DNA from: Magnaporthiopsis rhizophila
Lineage: Eukaryota; Ascomycota; Sordariomycetes; Magnaporthales; Magnaporthaceae
Assembly: GCA_003049465.1 (NCBI GenBank)
Contig: PYSS01000116.1
Span: 1-64,000, forward strand
Reading direction: 5' to 3'
DNA length: 64,000 bases
The stretch's first letter is position 1; every line of letters begins with the position of its first letter. Shown in pieces: positions 24,361 to 35,017 of the stretch. Below the pieces are notes generated by a model. It had not been told where the DNA came from, searched no databases, and saw nothing but the letters and a program-made list of their open reading frames with translations. The position numbers were made by a program, and so were the translations under genes.

Positions 24361-26417
24361 TTGCCGTTCTGTCCGGATTTTTATTTTCTTATTTGTTGTT
24401 TTTCGTTTTTCCCCTTGGCTGTTCCTCCTTGTCGAATTCGGTCCTTTTTTGTCCCGCGGACTTCGCCTGACTGTCGTTTCGCGGTTGGGGCTTTGGGCAG
24501 CCATCACTCGTCTCCCCGAAAGCCACACCACAATAATCCTGACGAACCTTGGCTGCGCCATCCTCCTCCCAAATCCCGTGGCTGGCCGCTCACCTCGTTT
24601 TCCAGCAAACTCGAGGACCAAAAAAAGAAACATTCCCCCCAGGTAGGTAGCCTCGCCACGGCGCGATTTGTGATTGGCGCCACCTTTTCGACGCCCGATT
24701 AAAGAATGCGCCTCTGCCTCTCTCTCCACCTCAAGGTGGACTTGGTTCCTTTGACAGGCACACATTCTCTCCACCAACATCTGTTCTCGTATGACTCCAT
24801 CCCACCTCTTCGGTGTACTCAACTCCCGGATGTGGGGGTGGCTTAAGCCGCCCGCAAGGCCGGCAAGGCAGGCCACCACGCAGGACTTGTCGAGCTGGGC
24901 CGCATGCAATGGCCCTCAACTGCCAGCCCCAGCCCGGATCCCTCAACCGGTCGCCGTCTGCGGAGGATCTGCGTTTGGGATGCAACCACACAAGCCACCT
25001 CGTTGCGGAAAGGCATACTACCTCACTGCTGAAAAGGACGGGAATCCCTGCCTGCCCACCCAACTGTCGGCAGTCGACACCCGGTTCCCTGCTCTCCGGC
25101 AGATAGCGGGGCGTGCGTCTATGTTCTGCTTTTGTTCTGCGACGGCGGCTGTGCCTAGGCAAACTCGCATTTTCCCTCAGGGAGGTTCGTTCGTTAACAC
25201 CGTCACAGCTGTGCGACTGCGTCCTGTGCCTGTGCCGCTCTCGCACTGGTTCCTGCTTTGGGGCGATACGTGGTCCGACATGGGGGCGTTCGAGGGAGCG
25301 GAATTGCGTTGAGGAAAAGCAGGGGGAGTGTGCGCGCGTGTGTGGTGTGTGAGTTGCACGAGCAGCAGGAGCAGCAGTTCACGCAAGCGGCTGTCTTTCT
25401 GGGATTCCGAGCCCACAGGCCTGGGGTTTCGTGGGTTCGGGTTTCTGGCGGTTGGGAGTGATTTGCATCCTCGCCTCGGATTCTATGTCGCAGCAATGGC
25501 ACAAAAAGGCAAGGCCCGCCCCCAAGCGAGGGTGGTTTCAGCGCCCCAGGATTCAGCTCCCGCTTGCCCACAAAGGGATTCGTCGGAGCATCCCGTGTTC
25601 AATTCAGCAGCGGGGGCCGCCACGTCGACCCCAGCCCGGCCCAGCCCATTCAATGACAGCCCGTGGCGGCGGAATTACCTTGCGGGAGATCTATTTATAT
25701 ATCTCGGCTGCGCCTTTTTAGTCGCCGATCCGTTTTGAAGCTAGTGGCCGGCGCTGAGAGCTTGGGCGCCCTGTCGCTCGCCCTCAGCGTCAATCATGGA
25801 CGTCGTCAATCTTCTCGTGATATTCGTGGTCGAATATGACCAGTTAGGCTTTGCGTGGTATACAGAAATGCAACTCCGAGCTCACTCTTTCTCTGATGTG
25901 CACGCATTTTGACCGCTTGGCAGCCCACAACTCACTCTTTGTGGTCTGTATGCGTTTTTGCCAATTGACAGCTTGGGTTTCAATGTCCATGATATGCGCG
26001 GTTTCTGCTGACTGGCACATAAAACTCAATATACTTTTGTAATGTCCACGCGCCCTGGAACGCTAGCTGTAATTTGCAAAACTTCTAGTTCGATTTCTAA
26101 GAGATCATGTCAAGAACGTGAGACCACCTAGGCGCTCAAAATGAGAGTGAGTCTTGCCCCACCAGATCCGAGCCTTCGGGACAGTGGATTCTGGACGATC
26201 ATTACCTACATTGGTACCTACAGTACTTACCTAAGCCAGGCGGTGGATCTGATAAATGGGACACCCTCGGGCACCAAGCTACGTAGCGTGTCATGACAAT
26301 CAATCGTCCGTCTTTCACACCGAAAAGTTGTCCGGATTTCAGCAGAACAAGTCGACAGGCACATCCCAGATCCCAGATCCCATTAAAACAAGCCTACGGG
26401 CCATATCCGCTAGCAGA

Positions 26418-28850
26418 ATGAGTGTGGTACCCACCACAGAGCAGTACCTCGAGCGGGCAAGGCAATACTATGCCGACGGAAATGCCGTCAAAGCCCTCAA
26501 CTACTTTGAGAAGGTGAGTGCTCCCGACAATGGATGGCCCACCAACGAAGGCTCCGTGGCTGTGCGCTTACAGGCTGCCTTCCTCAATTAAGGCATGTCT
26601 GAGCTGCCCCTGCAACAAAAAGGCCCGTGACCGCCGCCGGGCGTACATGGTCCAGTGCAGCAAAGACGGAATAGCCCCTGATGCCGTGGAACCATCGGTA
26701 GACCGCCAGCCATGCACATGCCTCAACGTCGAGGAGCGCATCACGAGCGGTCTCCACGGCTTCGCCTCTGCCTCTGCTGCCCGCATTGCCGCCCGGCCTT
26801 GCACATGCGGCGCCGACTTCCAGCCGTGCAGTGAGGACCTGCATGTCTCGGCCCTGGACGGAGCCGCCGCCGCCTTCGAAGCCTCCAAGGATTATTCAAG
26901 AGCGTATCGGACCGGCCTGCTCATCGTACGCATGGCTCCTCGCAAGCCCCAGGTACGTCTGACATTTTCTAGGAAGTCAAGCATTGGACACCGTCGAAAA
27001 TGCTGATGTGCTGTGGCACAGGGATATCTGAGGGCTGCAAAGGTGTTCCCTGCTGCCCACCCCGGTAGAACTGACAGCGACCAGATAATGAGGTCCATCT
27101 ATCGCTATGCGTTGGCGAACGTCTCTGCTCAGCGCCCGGACGACTCGAACAAGCTGGCAGTAGGCGCCAGTCCTGGCCCCCCTTTAGCATCTGGGCTCTT
27201 GCTGACACCGCTTAGATGATCTCCAAGCTGCTCGGACGCTATAGCCGGGCAGATCCGATAGATCGCCTGCCGGGCGAGATTAAACTGATGATTTTCAAAG
27301 AGCTCTCCCTCAAGTCACGATTGTATGTCCTCACCATCGGCCTCTGCTGAATAACATTCTGAACCCTGGGAATTTCTTTGAGACCACAGGTGATGGACTG
27401 ACAACCACACCAGAGACTGTATGCGAGTTTCAAAAGCCTGGGCTGGCTTTGTCACGTCGCCACTCGCGAGTAACCTGTGGCAGGAGCTAGACTTCCTGCC
27501 AAAGATGTCGCCATCAATGGGCGCCCTGGGCAAACTTCTCCGACATTCCGATTCGTCGGTGAATGGCCGCAGGGCGCCGTCGACAAAGCGAATCAGGATC
27601 CGCAACTGGGAGGCTTTTGGCATGAGTCCACAGAAACTAAGAATGCTGACAAGCCTGCCGCGGCTGGAGCACCTCGAGTGCCTCCTTCCCAACGATTCCT
27701 GCATTGCACCTTTCCCCACGTTCGCCCCTAACCTGCCCATGACATCGCTGAGGACTCTCATCATAGACTTCGGCCATGAAGCTGGGGATTTGGCGATACT
27801 TGGATCACTGTGTCCCCGCTTAGAGCACCTAGAAGTAACCAGGGCTGCCACGGTTGGACTCCACTGGACAGCGCGGCTTCAACACCTCAAGGTTTTGAAG
27901 TTTAGCATGGCAAGTCCCCGAGCATTTTGCGTGGTGAGTCACTTCCATGGTCTTCCTCCCACTTCAGCGAAGCATCAACATCCACTCACACCCGCCTAAC
28001 TATCTAGCGAGGGATCGGTAAAATTCTCCCAAGGCTAGAGCAGCTTTACTTGGACAGAGTCGCCTTCCTCTCTCCCCGCGACCTTGACCACCCAGACGAC
28101 CATCTGCGTAATTTGAAAGGGCTGTTCATCGGGAGAAACACAGCCCTGGTTTTTGTAGCTGGCGTAACGCCAAACAGCAGAGTGTTCCCACCCCTTCCCG
28201 AGTCGCTTCGTGTGCTCCACTTGAACTCCAACCACGCCATCTTCCAGGAGCTGTGCCGGTATCCAGCGCCCCTGATCCGTCCCAGCTTCTCCCAGCTCGA
28301 GTCCTTCACCTTCTCAGCCGACTCCTACAACGTGGAAACCGTCCTGGACCTGCTGCGGCCCAGCCTCGAGGCCGGCTCCCTGCGCACGCTCGACATCGGC
28401 ATGCCCATGTCGGACCCGTTGATGCCGGGGCTGAACGAGCAGGCGTCGGCGGTGCGCATCCTGCGCTTCGTCGAAAACCCGGCCCTGCTCTCGTCCGTGA
28501 CGACGGTCGGCATGTCTGGGTTCCGCTTCCCTGGCGTCACGTACCGCGCCAGCCTGTCGGCCGAGCCCTTCGCCCTCTGGGTCAAGAAGTTCCCGGCCGT
28601 CCGTGTCGTCCACGCCTACCCAGAGCCGTTCGAGAACGCGGGCGATGTCGTGCCTGCCATCATCAGCGTCGTCGAGGGCGTCAAGACCATCTACCAGAAC
28701 TGCCTGCGCGGCGAGCTGCGTTCCCGCGTGCTCCCCTGGGCCGCCAAGAAGGGCGTCAAGATTGTTGACACCAAGGAGCCATGGGCGCCCGTCCAGTTTC
28801 CCTACGTTTTTGAGTCGGACGATGCCGGTGACGTGGAGGTGCAAGGATAG
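26418..28850 (+). CDS. TPR / F-box / leucine-rich repeat protein (687 aa, Dia2/Pof3-like layout)
   Basis: join(26418..26513, 26593..26952, 27022..27159, 27216..27322, 27414..27933, 28008..28850). Every junction keeps phase. Residues 1-32 (TEQYLERARQYYADGNAVKALNYFEK) form a first TPR helix pair. A Cys-rich stretch with several CxC pairs (CLSCPC, PCTCLN, PCTCGADFQPC) and a second TPR-like segment (ALDGAAAAFEASKDYSRAY) follow. The F-box is at about 211-250 (IDRLPGEIKLMIFKELSLKSR then LDCMRVSKAWAGFV). Leucine-rich repeats start with LPRLEHLECL and continue to the C-terminus. The predicted role is a substrate receptor of an SCF ubiquitin ligase: the F-box binds Skp1, the LRRs bind the target. The targets are unknown. 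The first intron's acceptor is taken at 26591-26592 (TTAAG), because the nearer CAG would give a stop within six codons. Such F-box genes are often expanded and fast-evolving in moulds. Confidence 0.85.
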
Positions 28851-29547
28851 GTCTAGTGCACCTCTTACCGTCATTGGTGAGGAGAGCACCAAATAATAAA
28901 CTCAGTGCTGGGCAGTAAGCTGCCTACCTTTTCCTGTGCTCAATGAGGCTTCCTCCATCGAACCCCGCCTTGGTATACAGTTTAAAAAGGTATGCTTGAC
29001 CGTAAGTTTCCGTGAAGTATCGTCTCCCTATCAAAACAATTAGGTTAATCGTGCAAAGATATATCGAAATTAGTGAAAGCCATTGCAGGAAACGTCTCCT
29101 ATGCCGTGTTTTGGGGAACCACCTCATCTGGTTCGTCAGGCACGACAGCCATATAAAGCAGCCAGTTCTAAATGGGTTCCAGCCACATACATGATGGATT
29201 GGTGAGGCAGCAAGGTAGGTCATGTGACAGGTTACTGGTATACCCCTGCCGTACCCGGGCCTTACCCGGCGTCTGACATTTGCCTTCAAAAGAAAAAGGC
29301 AATGTACCATGCCGGTTGGGTGCGGAGGAGTAAGAATCCAGCAAGCACAAAGTCAAATCAGGGGCAAAACGGGTGTGGTAGAGGCCAAGTTTTTTTTTTC
29401 TCAAAGGAGATTGGTATTTAAACTACCTAATGCAGAACTAAAGGCACCTAACACGCAGACTAAACTAGTCGGGGCCGGCAGTTTGGGACAGAGTCCCGGC
29501 CGGGTGCTGGTGGAGCAGGCTTGCGACTAGGTCCAGCCATGGTGTAT
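28851..29547. other. 3' flank of the F-box gene
   Basis: The first ~100 bp are present a second time, diverged, at 31988-32090. The rest is AT-richer than neighbouring coding DNA. I see no supportable gene. Confidence 0.5.
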
Positions 29548-30000
29548 TCAGGGTACACTACCTACGGCCCCGGTCTGGTCCTCCCGGATGAAAGCGGCAG
29601 TATCGGCAATCCTTCGCTGGGCCCGCGTCGTCGGGCCAACAACAACAAGTAATGAGCAAAGTGACGACCAGATTATCCCCCACGCGAGTTCCTGTCCGTT
29701 TGGTTGGACGGGTCCAAAGGAGCGAGGCCAAGCGTCTAGATGGACAGAGGGGCCGAGGAGGTGCCACCCTCGAACCAGTCGCGAAAAGCACTCCTGGGTG
29801 GTTCCTTTGGTCGGCTTATCGTGCTCCTCGCTGTCCATGCTGGCCATCGCCAGGAGCTCTATGCCCATGTGAGATATGTCCGGCTCGTTGTTGATGGCCG
29901 CAGCGTGCGCGCTTCATCTTAAGGAAGGCCACACGAGAGTCCTGGTAGGCCTTTATGACCTCGTTTGGCCAGTCTTGTAGCCCAGAAAAAGATCTATACA
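29548..30000 (-). pseudogene. Coding-like fragment, frameshifted (unrecognised family)
   Basis: On the minus strand one frame reads DWPNEVIKAYQDSRVAFLKM. About 15 codons later a different frame continues naturally with AINNEPDISHMGIELLAMAS and DSEEHDKPTKGTTQECF, before running to a stop near 29548. A one-base shift separates the two. The 5' side ends abruptly in the purine tract at 30003. This suggests the relic of a gene, but I do not recognise the family and the call rests only on protein-like composition. Confidence 0.3.
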
Positions 30001-30002
30001 TC

Positions 30003-30126
30003 AAGGAAAAGAAAAAAAAAAAAGAAAAAAAAGAGATAGGAAATAGGAAAGGAAAAGGAAATAGGGAAAAAAAGAAAGGAAATAGGGAAAAAAAGAAAGG
30101 AAATAGGAATTATAAAAAAAGAACTT
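30003..30126. repeat. Purine-rich degenerate array (GGAAATAGGAAA-type)
   Basis: The tract is almost entirely A/G on the plus strand, with repeats of GGAAATAGG and GGGAAAAAAAGAAAGG. A pyrimidine-rich counterpart of similar composition lies in opposite orientation at 31140-31218. Confidence 0.85.
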
Positions 30127-30595
30127 TAAAGGGAGGTTGTATACTACTGCCCGTGTACCAATGAGTGGTCTTCTGGTGTATCGTCATTTTCTGGTCTGCG
30201 TGCTGGTACCTCGAGGGCGTGGGGGAGCATGCGGCGGCTTGGTCCGGAAAACTGTGACCATGTGGAGGCCCAGTGCTCGAGTGAGGATCGACAGGGGGAT
30301 CAGTCCTGCCGTGTCGCCTCGTGAGTGGGCGAACGAACGAGATGGCGTCGGCCACCCACCCCCTTGGCCACGTCCTGTGGCATGGGCGCGAATTGTGGGC
30401 CGTACACCACGCCATACATGCATACACCGTGCCAGGCTTGAGGCTGACCGGCCGGCGTCTTGGACCTTCCCGGCTTATGTTGACGCTCGCGGCGATCGGC
30501 TTGTCTTGAACCGTCACGACGCCGAGGAGATATCGTAGACTCGGGATAGCCAGACCGTACGGGAGTTTGTACCCGGTTTGTGCCGGGTCCTTAGC

Positions 30596-30811
30596 CCCGA
30601 GCAACATTGGGCGGGTCGAGGTCGATGACCAGCGACGAGAAGGTGAGTCGCCTGGCGACCGGTTTAGAAGTCGATGCTGCTGCTGCTGCTGCTGCTGCTG
30701 CACCGCCAACGCCGGCGCCTAAGGCCTTGTCGATGATGAGCGCATCGTAATAGGCGCGCTGGTCGTTCGTCAGGTTGGGCATTTCGGCCTGACCATTGAC
30801 AACGTCTTCGA

Positions 30812-30836
<25 letters not shown>
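30596..30836 (-). pseudogene. Coding-like fragment ending at an assembly gap
   Basis: The minus-strand frame next to the gap reads EVEDVVNGQAEMPNLTND then QRAYYDALIIDKALG, followed by a poly-Ala run encoded by about nine GCA/GCT triplets (near 30674-30702) and a C-terminal part ending at a stop near 30591. The upstream side runs into the T-tract and N gap, so the gene is truncated in this assembly. The family is not recognised. Confidence 0.3.
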
Positions 30837-30846
<10 letters not shown>

Positions 30847-30887
30847 CCNNNNNNNNNNNNNTTTTTTTTTTTTTTTTTTTTTTTTTT
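30815..30887. other. Assembly gap: 13 N between two T-tracts
   Basis: N at 30849-30861, flanked by poly-T on both sides. The size of the missing sequence is unknown, and the reading frame of the fragment at 30.6-30.8 kb cannot be followed through it. Confidence 0.95.
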
Positions 30888-31139
30888 GGCTCCCGGGGTG
30901 AGATTGTACCCCCGAGGCAGGTGTGTTCCGTTTTTTAGAACTCAATGAAGTGGCCTGGCCACGGGTGCTTTTGGATGTAAGAACAACCGGCGAGTCCGGA
31001 AGCTGGTGCTTCCGAGGCGTGGTGGCGTTCGGGTCAGGGGACGAGCCTAGGTTGGAGCCTTCTTGTTGGCCGCGAGTCGTACAGTGCGTGGTTGGCTGGG
31101 CGGAACCGGCCAACCGGCGGCGGCTAAAGCTTCAAATCT

Positions 31140-31218
31140 CTTATTTCCTATTTCCTTTTCCTATTGTCTTTTCCTATTTCCTTTTCCTATTTCCTTTTCC
31201 TATCTCTTTTTCCCTCAT
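31140..31218. repeat. Pyrimidine-rich degenerate array (TTTCCTATTTCC-type)
   Basis: Repeats of TTTCCTATTTCC and TTTTCCTATTT. Its reverse complement resembles the purine array at 30003-30126 (shared AAAGAGATAGGA and AGGAAATAGG words), so the two form an inverted pair about 1 kb apart. Confidence 0.8.
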
Positions 31219-31704
31219 CCTTCGCCACCACCAGCTCGTACCACTTGAGGAAGCTGTGGGCCCAGGTTCGTCAGAGAGGGAGTACCCAGTTACCGTGGCG
31301 GACGCCCGGAACCCAGGGAGCCCCCACGTCCCGAGTTTGGCTATCTGTGTGTAGGATTCGTCTTGCAGCGGGCAAGGTCCGTACCACCTCGATGATCGCC
31401 GCTGGTGCGCGTGATGGCCGAAAGGAGCATGTTGCGAGGCGCTTGGCCAGGGTCCGGGTGCAAGCCGCGAGGGCGGTCAAGGTGGAAGGCGCCGGGGGGT
31501 CGGCCTGTGTGGAGCGCGTGAACAGGCGTTGGACCACCGGACCCTGCTGGCGATGGCGTCGTCTTTCGAGGCGCGAACCACTCGAGCGCGAAGGTGTCTC
31601 GGGTACACCCGAGCCACGCGCAGCGCTTCTAGCCCGCGCAGCTTGCCTTCGTGGCCTCGGAGCCCTTGCGGTAACGCATGCTTCTCCTTGGGGTCATAGG
31701 CCGC

Positions 31705-32090
31705 GGATGCCGGCAGTGTGGAGGCGCAAGGACAGCTCTAGGGCCAGTCCCAGACTACGTGTTTTTATGTTTTTTTTTTTTCCTTCGCATCTGAAAAGGA
31801 ACGCGACTAGGACATAGACGTAACTGCTAAAAAATTTAGCTGAACAAAGACTTCTGGTCGGTCTAAATTTCATCTCGTGCCAATTTGGCAAAAGTAATGC
31901 TTGCGTAAACAGTGGGACAAAACCACCTGTTCTTACCCTTGTATGAGGAAAAAACAACCAAACACATTTAGTCTGGGACCGGCCCTAATACACATCCTAC
32001 CGTCATTGGCGAGGAGAGTACCAAATAGCAGAATTCAATGCTGAGTAGTGAGCTGTCTATCTCCTGCTGTGTTCAATGGAGGCTTCCTCC
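31705..32090 (+). pseudogene. Partial diverged copy of the F-box gene 3' end and 3' flank
   Basis: 31705-31740 matches the last codons of the F-box gene (28821-28856; GATGCCGG..GTGGAGG..CAAGGA..TCTAG), and 31988-32090 matches its 3' flank (28857-28957; ACCGTCATTGG, GAGGAGAG, ACCAAATA, GAGGCTTCCTCC). The copies differ by many changes, mostly transitions. The copy reads ..VEAQGQL then stop, because the original TAG is CAG here. A 245-bp element splits the copy. Only this terminal part is recognisable upstream. Confidence 0.75.
31741..31985. mobile_element. 245-bp terminal-inverted-repeat element (MITE-like, TA target duplication)
   Basis: The left end starts GGGCCAGTCCCAGACTA. The right end, reverse-complemented, starts GGGCCGGTCCCAGACTA. 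The inverted repeats match at 21 of 25 positions. TA dinucleotides flank both ends (31739-31740 and 31986-31987), and the uninterrupted copy of the same site at 28855 has a single TA, which shows the insertion directly. The interior is AT-rich and has no transposase ORF. TA duplication and short TIRs fit the Tc1/mariner (including pogo/Fot1) superfamily. The family assignment is inference. Confidence 0.8.
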
Positions 32091-32477
32091 GTTTGCTGTC
32101 CTACTTAAATTTGTTCCGTCCCTGTTGTTCGTTATTTATGTGGCCTCTTGCTTCGTGATTGCAGATGATAGAACTAGGAATGATGGAACTGGAAAGATTT
32201 GGTGGCCAGGTTGTAGGCGCTTAGCAACGAAAATAAAACGAAAAGAGGGAAGGAAAAGAGGCTTCAGTTCCCAAGCCGTAGCTTTGTGGGATTCCCCGGA
32301 CAGCGAGTAGGGGAAGGAAACGAGAAATGAAAACAAGAACAGAGAGTAGAAACGCGAGCAATTGCGGTCAGTTCTGCTGCTTGTTAAGCAGGTAGATGAG
32401 AGTGATAAAAAAAAAAGGCTGGGATAAGAGCATAAGTATGGAAGTCTCAGTCGTCCTACCTAGGGAGGTGGGCTTCG
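32091..32477. other. Intergenic spacer
   Basis: 3' flanking sequence between the duplicated F-box flank and the coiled-coil gene. AT-rich with a short A-tract near 32408. No gene is seen. Confidence 0.5.
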
Positions 32478-34352
32478 TCACGAGGCTTGAACGTTGACCA
32501 CGATCGACCCTCCAAGTCGCAGGCCCCGTCCGGGGTCATGGGCCGACACGACAGCATTTCCAGAGACCCCCATAGGTCGGAGAACCTTCCCATTCTCGAA
32601 GTCTCCGCCCGAGCAAGTGCCGCGTCGCACCAGACCCGGGGAGACGCAAAGGAGAACCCTGCGGCGCGACTGCTCTGTGACTTCGTTATCAACCATCTCC
32701 ATCCACTCAGGGTTGAAGCTGAAATTTGCCGACATTGCGGGAAGCAGCCATTTGACGTCCGATGGCTGCCGGCTAATCTCCTTGTCCATCTTCACCGATT
32801 GGGCCAGGATGCGGCCAAGCCCCTTGGCGAAAGCAGCCTGATCCATGGACCGGCGCCGCTGCGGCTCAAGCCATGCGGAAACGGCGTTCAAGAGTGAGCT
32901 GTCAAGCTCATCCGAAGAGCTGGCAGCGCCATCCTCGGTGCTGGAGCTCTGGAGGCAGTGGCTGGTAGCATGCGCCCTCCAGTTGTGGAACTTTTGCCGG
33001 ACCTCCAGCTGGGTGTTGTCGGGATCTGAGCATTGCATCATTTGTTCCATGGCTGTTCAGAGTTAGATCAGCGACCGTCACCAGCCTCCCAGCCAGGCAA
33101 TTGGGGAATCGTCGCTGAGCGAAACTCACCTGCCTCTGCGCTGATAATAGCTTGACCAAGCGAGTTCTCCTCGGGGTCCAAGCACCAGATATACCGGCCG
33201 AAGACCGTACGAACAAGTATGGACCACAGTATTGCCTGAGCAACCCGGGCGTAGCGTCCAGGTAGCGTCCTGAGGACCAGTATCTGGTTGACGCCAGCTT
33301 CCGATGTAGCCACTCTGATATTGAAGGTGAGCGTGGCGTTACGAGGGTCCACATCGTCGAAGTACAGCTGTGCGAACTTCTTGATGTTGAATTCTAGCTT
33401 TTGAACCTCGGCGATGAGATACTCGTCCGTCAGCTTCTCGTACGTGCCTTGTCGCTCCGTCGTCACCTGCGCCGCGAGCTCGTTGTAGTCTTTTTTCCAC
33501 TCCGAGTTCCTCTTCTCGGCCACCTCCCGGAGCTCGCGCTCCCGGTTGAGAGTGACCTCCTTTTCATTCAGAAGATCGTTGATCTCGTCATAGTTTGCCA
33601 AGGCATCTCTGCGGCACTCCTCCTCGTGGGCAAGGGCAGATTCTGCTGCCTCCAGTTGAGCCTGGACCCCATTGAGGCGCTCTCTCTCTCTTGATATAGG
33701 TCGGCCTCGGTTTCGTCCAGACGGCCTTGGAACTCATAGCTAGCATCTATGGCCGTGTCCGAGCGCTCCATCTCCTGGGTAAGTTTATTTTCGATCTCCT
33801 CCAGTGATTTCTCGAGTGTCATCATGGTTGCCCACGCATCGTCGCGCTCCTTCTCAGTTATTCCCAGTCGGGCCTGGAGCGTTTCGATCTCGGTCTGTGC
33901 CATTATCAAGCTCTTTTGCTCTTGTGTGAATCGCTTATTTGAGTCGTTCAACATAGTTTTGAGCCACTTCTTGTGCTCTGCACTTGTCTTTTGCGCTGCT
34001 TCCTGCAGCTGCGTAAGCGCTGCGTGCCGAGTCTGACTTGGTTCTCGGCCTTCACTCGAAGGTTGCGCTCCCGCTCCAGCTCCTTCTCGAGAGAGTTCGG
34101 AGCTGTCGACGAGTTCTGCTGACAGTGATAATGCTGAATGTCCTCCTGCATTTGCTGCTGATGCTGCGGCTGCTGCCGAGTGTGCTCCTGCGACTGAGCC
34201 TCTTGGACCTCGGGCTCGAGCTTCACCTTCTCGGATTGGCCACTTGGCTGTGTGCCATTCGGCGGTGCAGCAGGCAGTGCCTGAGATCCAAACTCATCGT
34301 CTTTGTCTGCGGCAGACCTATCAGCTTCAGTGCCTAGGCTACTTGGAGCCAT
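32478..34352 (-). pseudogene. Coiled-coil protein of unknown function, reading frame broken
   Basis: Translation from 34352 gives an acidic/Gln-rich start (MAPSSLGTEADRSAADKDDE) and then heptad-rich sequence. The frame must shift near 34000-34050 to reach ALTQLQEAAQKTSAEHKKWLK, and again at a (GA)n run (33680-33691) to reach RLNGVQAQLEAAES and the rest. After that KLEFNIKKFAQLYFDD and QAILWSILVRTVFGRY lead to a 77-bp intron (33053-33129, GTGAGT..ACAG). The final exon includes WRAHATSHCLQ, SMDQAAFAKGLGRIL, KEISRQPSDVKWLLP and VSPGLVRRGT. I recognise this C-terminal architecture from fungal hypothetical proteins but know no function. The gene is head-to-head with the Hsp70-like pseudogene 665 bp away. 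Sequencing error could explain the slip at the GA run. At 34.0 kb a 47-bp intron is an alternative. Confidence 0.65.
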
Positions 34353-35017
34353 GGTGTTCTGAAGAGATGCCTGGGCTTGATCGATATAATGATGAGCGAA
34401 TTTTGTTTAGAGCGTAGTGTGTGCAAGATTGGCAAGAAGTGCACGATGGGAGAGTGGCAAGGAAATGTGGCATCAAACAAACCTCGGGTGTCGTCGCACT
34501 GCGGCAAACAAGCCTGGAAGAGGCTTGAGAGGTAGGAGCTCATATCTTGCTCTTACACCAAAGCATAGAGGTGTTGGAGACGGTGGTGAGAGAGGTTTGA
34601 GAAGAGAGCGAAACTGAATTGTCGACGAAGCTGGTGAATGGGTTGGTGTTGGTTGCAAAGCGAGTTGTCAACCTGCCACTGCCAAGTTTACTGCGATAAT
34701 TGGCATTTTCGATTCGTTTCTTTCGCCAGCGCCTGCCTACCAGGGAAGGTGCCGACGAGCTCCTGCCCAACTAGTTACGGGGTTCCTAAAGTTACCTGGA
34801 GCCCTTTGGCGACAAGCATCTCAACAAGCCCGTCACCGGCACACTTGTCAAGTCTACCTCACCTTCTTTCTGCCCTGCCTCGCCGGTCCTCCTCTATCCC
34901 TCCTCTCTAGCTTTCACCTCGGCTCGCCCTGGGTTTCCCTCACGGCTATTAACATTTTCTAGCCACAACCGAAGCCTTTCGTTTCGCCATCGCTTCAGCC
35001 TATCCAGCGTATTCATC
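34353..35017. promoter_or_regulatory. Bidirectional spacer between two divergent broken genes
   Basis: 665 bp separate the start codons of the coiled-coil and Hsp70-like genes. The right half is C/T-rich, as expected for the Hsp70-side leader. A shared promoter is inferred from geometry only. Confidence 0.4.

Larger units (their letters stand above)
20636..26417. other. Long gene-poor region downstream of the small gene
   Basis: About 5.8 kb without a supportable gene. Pyrimidine-rich sequence continues to about 22.0 kb and may be a long 3' UTR. It contains the GT array (listed separately), a T-tract of ~49 nt ending in a single N (24311-24360), and an AT-rich TATA-like segment near 25688-25702 followed at 25797 by a 38-codon ORF with no recognisable similarity. 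Confidence 0.55.

Noticed and set aside
22227..25110. Shared 15-mer CCGGCAGATAGCGGG near 22227 and 25095
   Set aside because: No similarity extends beyond the word on either side, so chance is sufficient.
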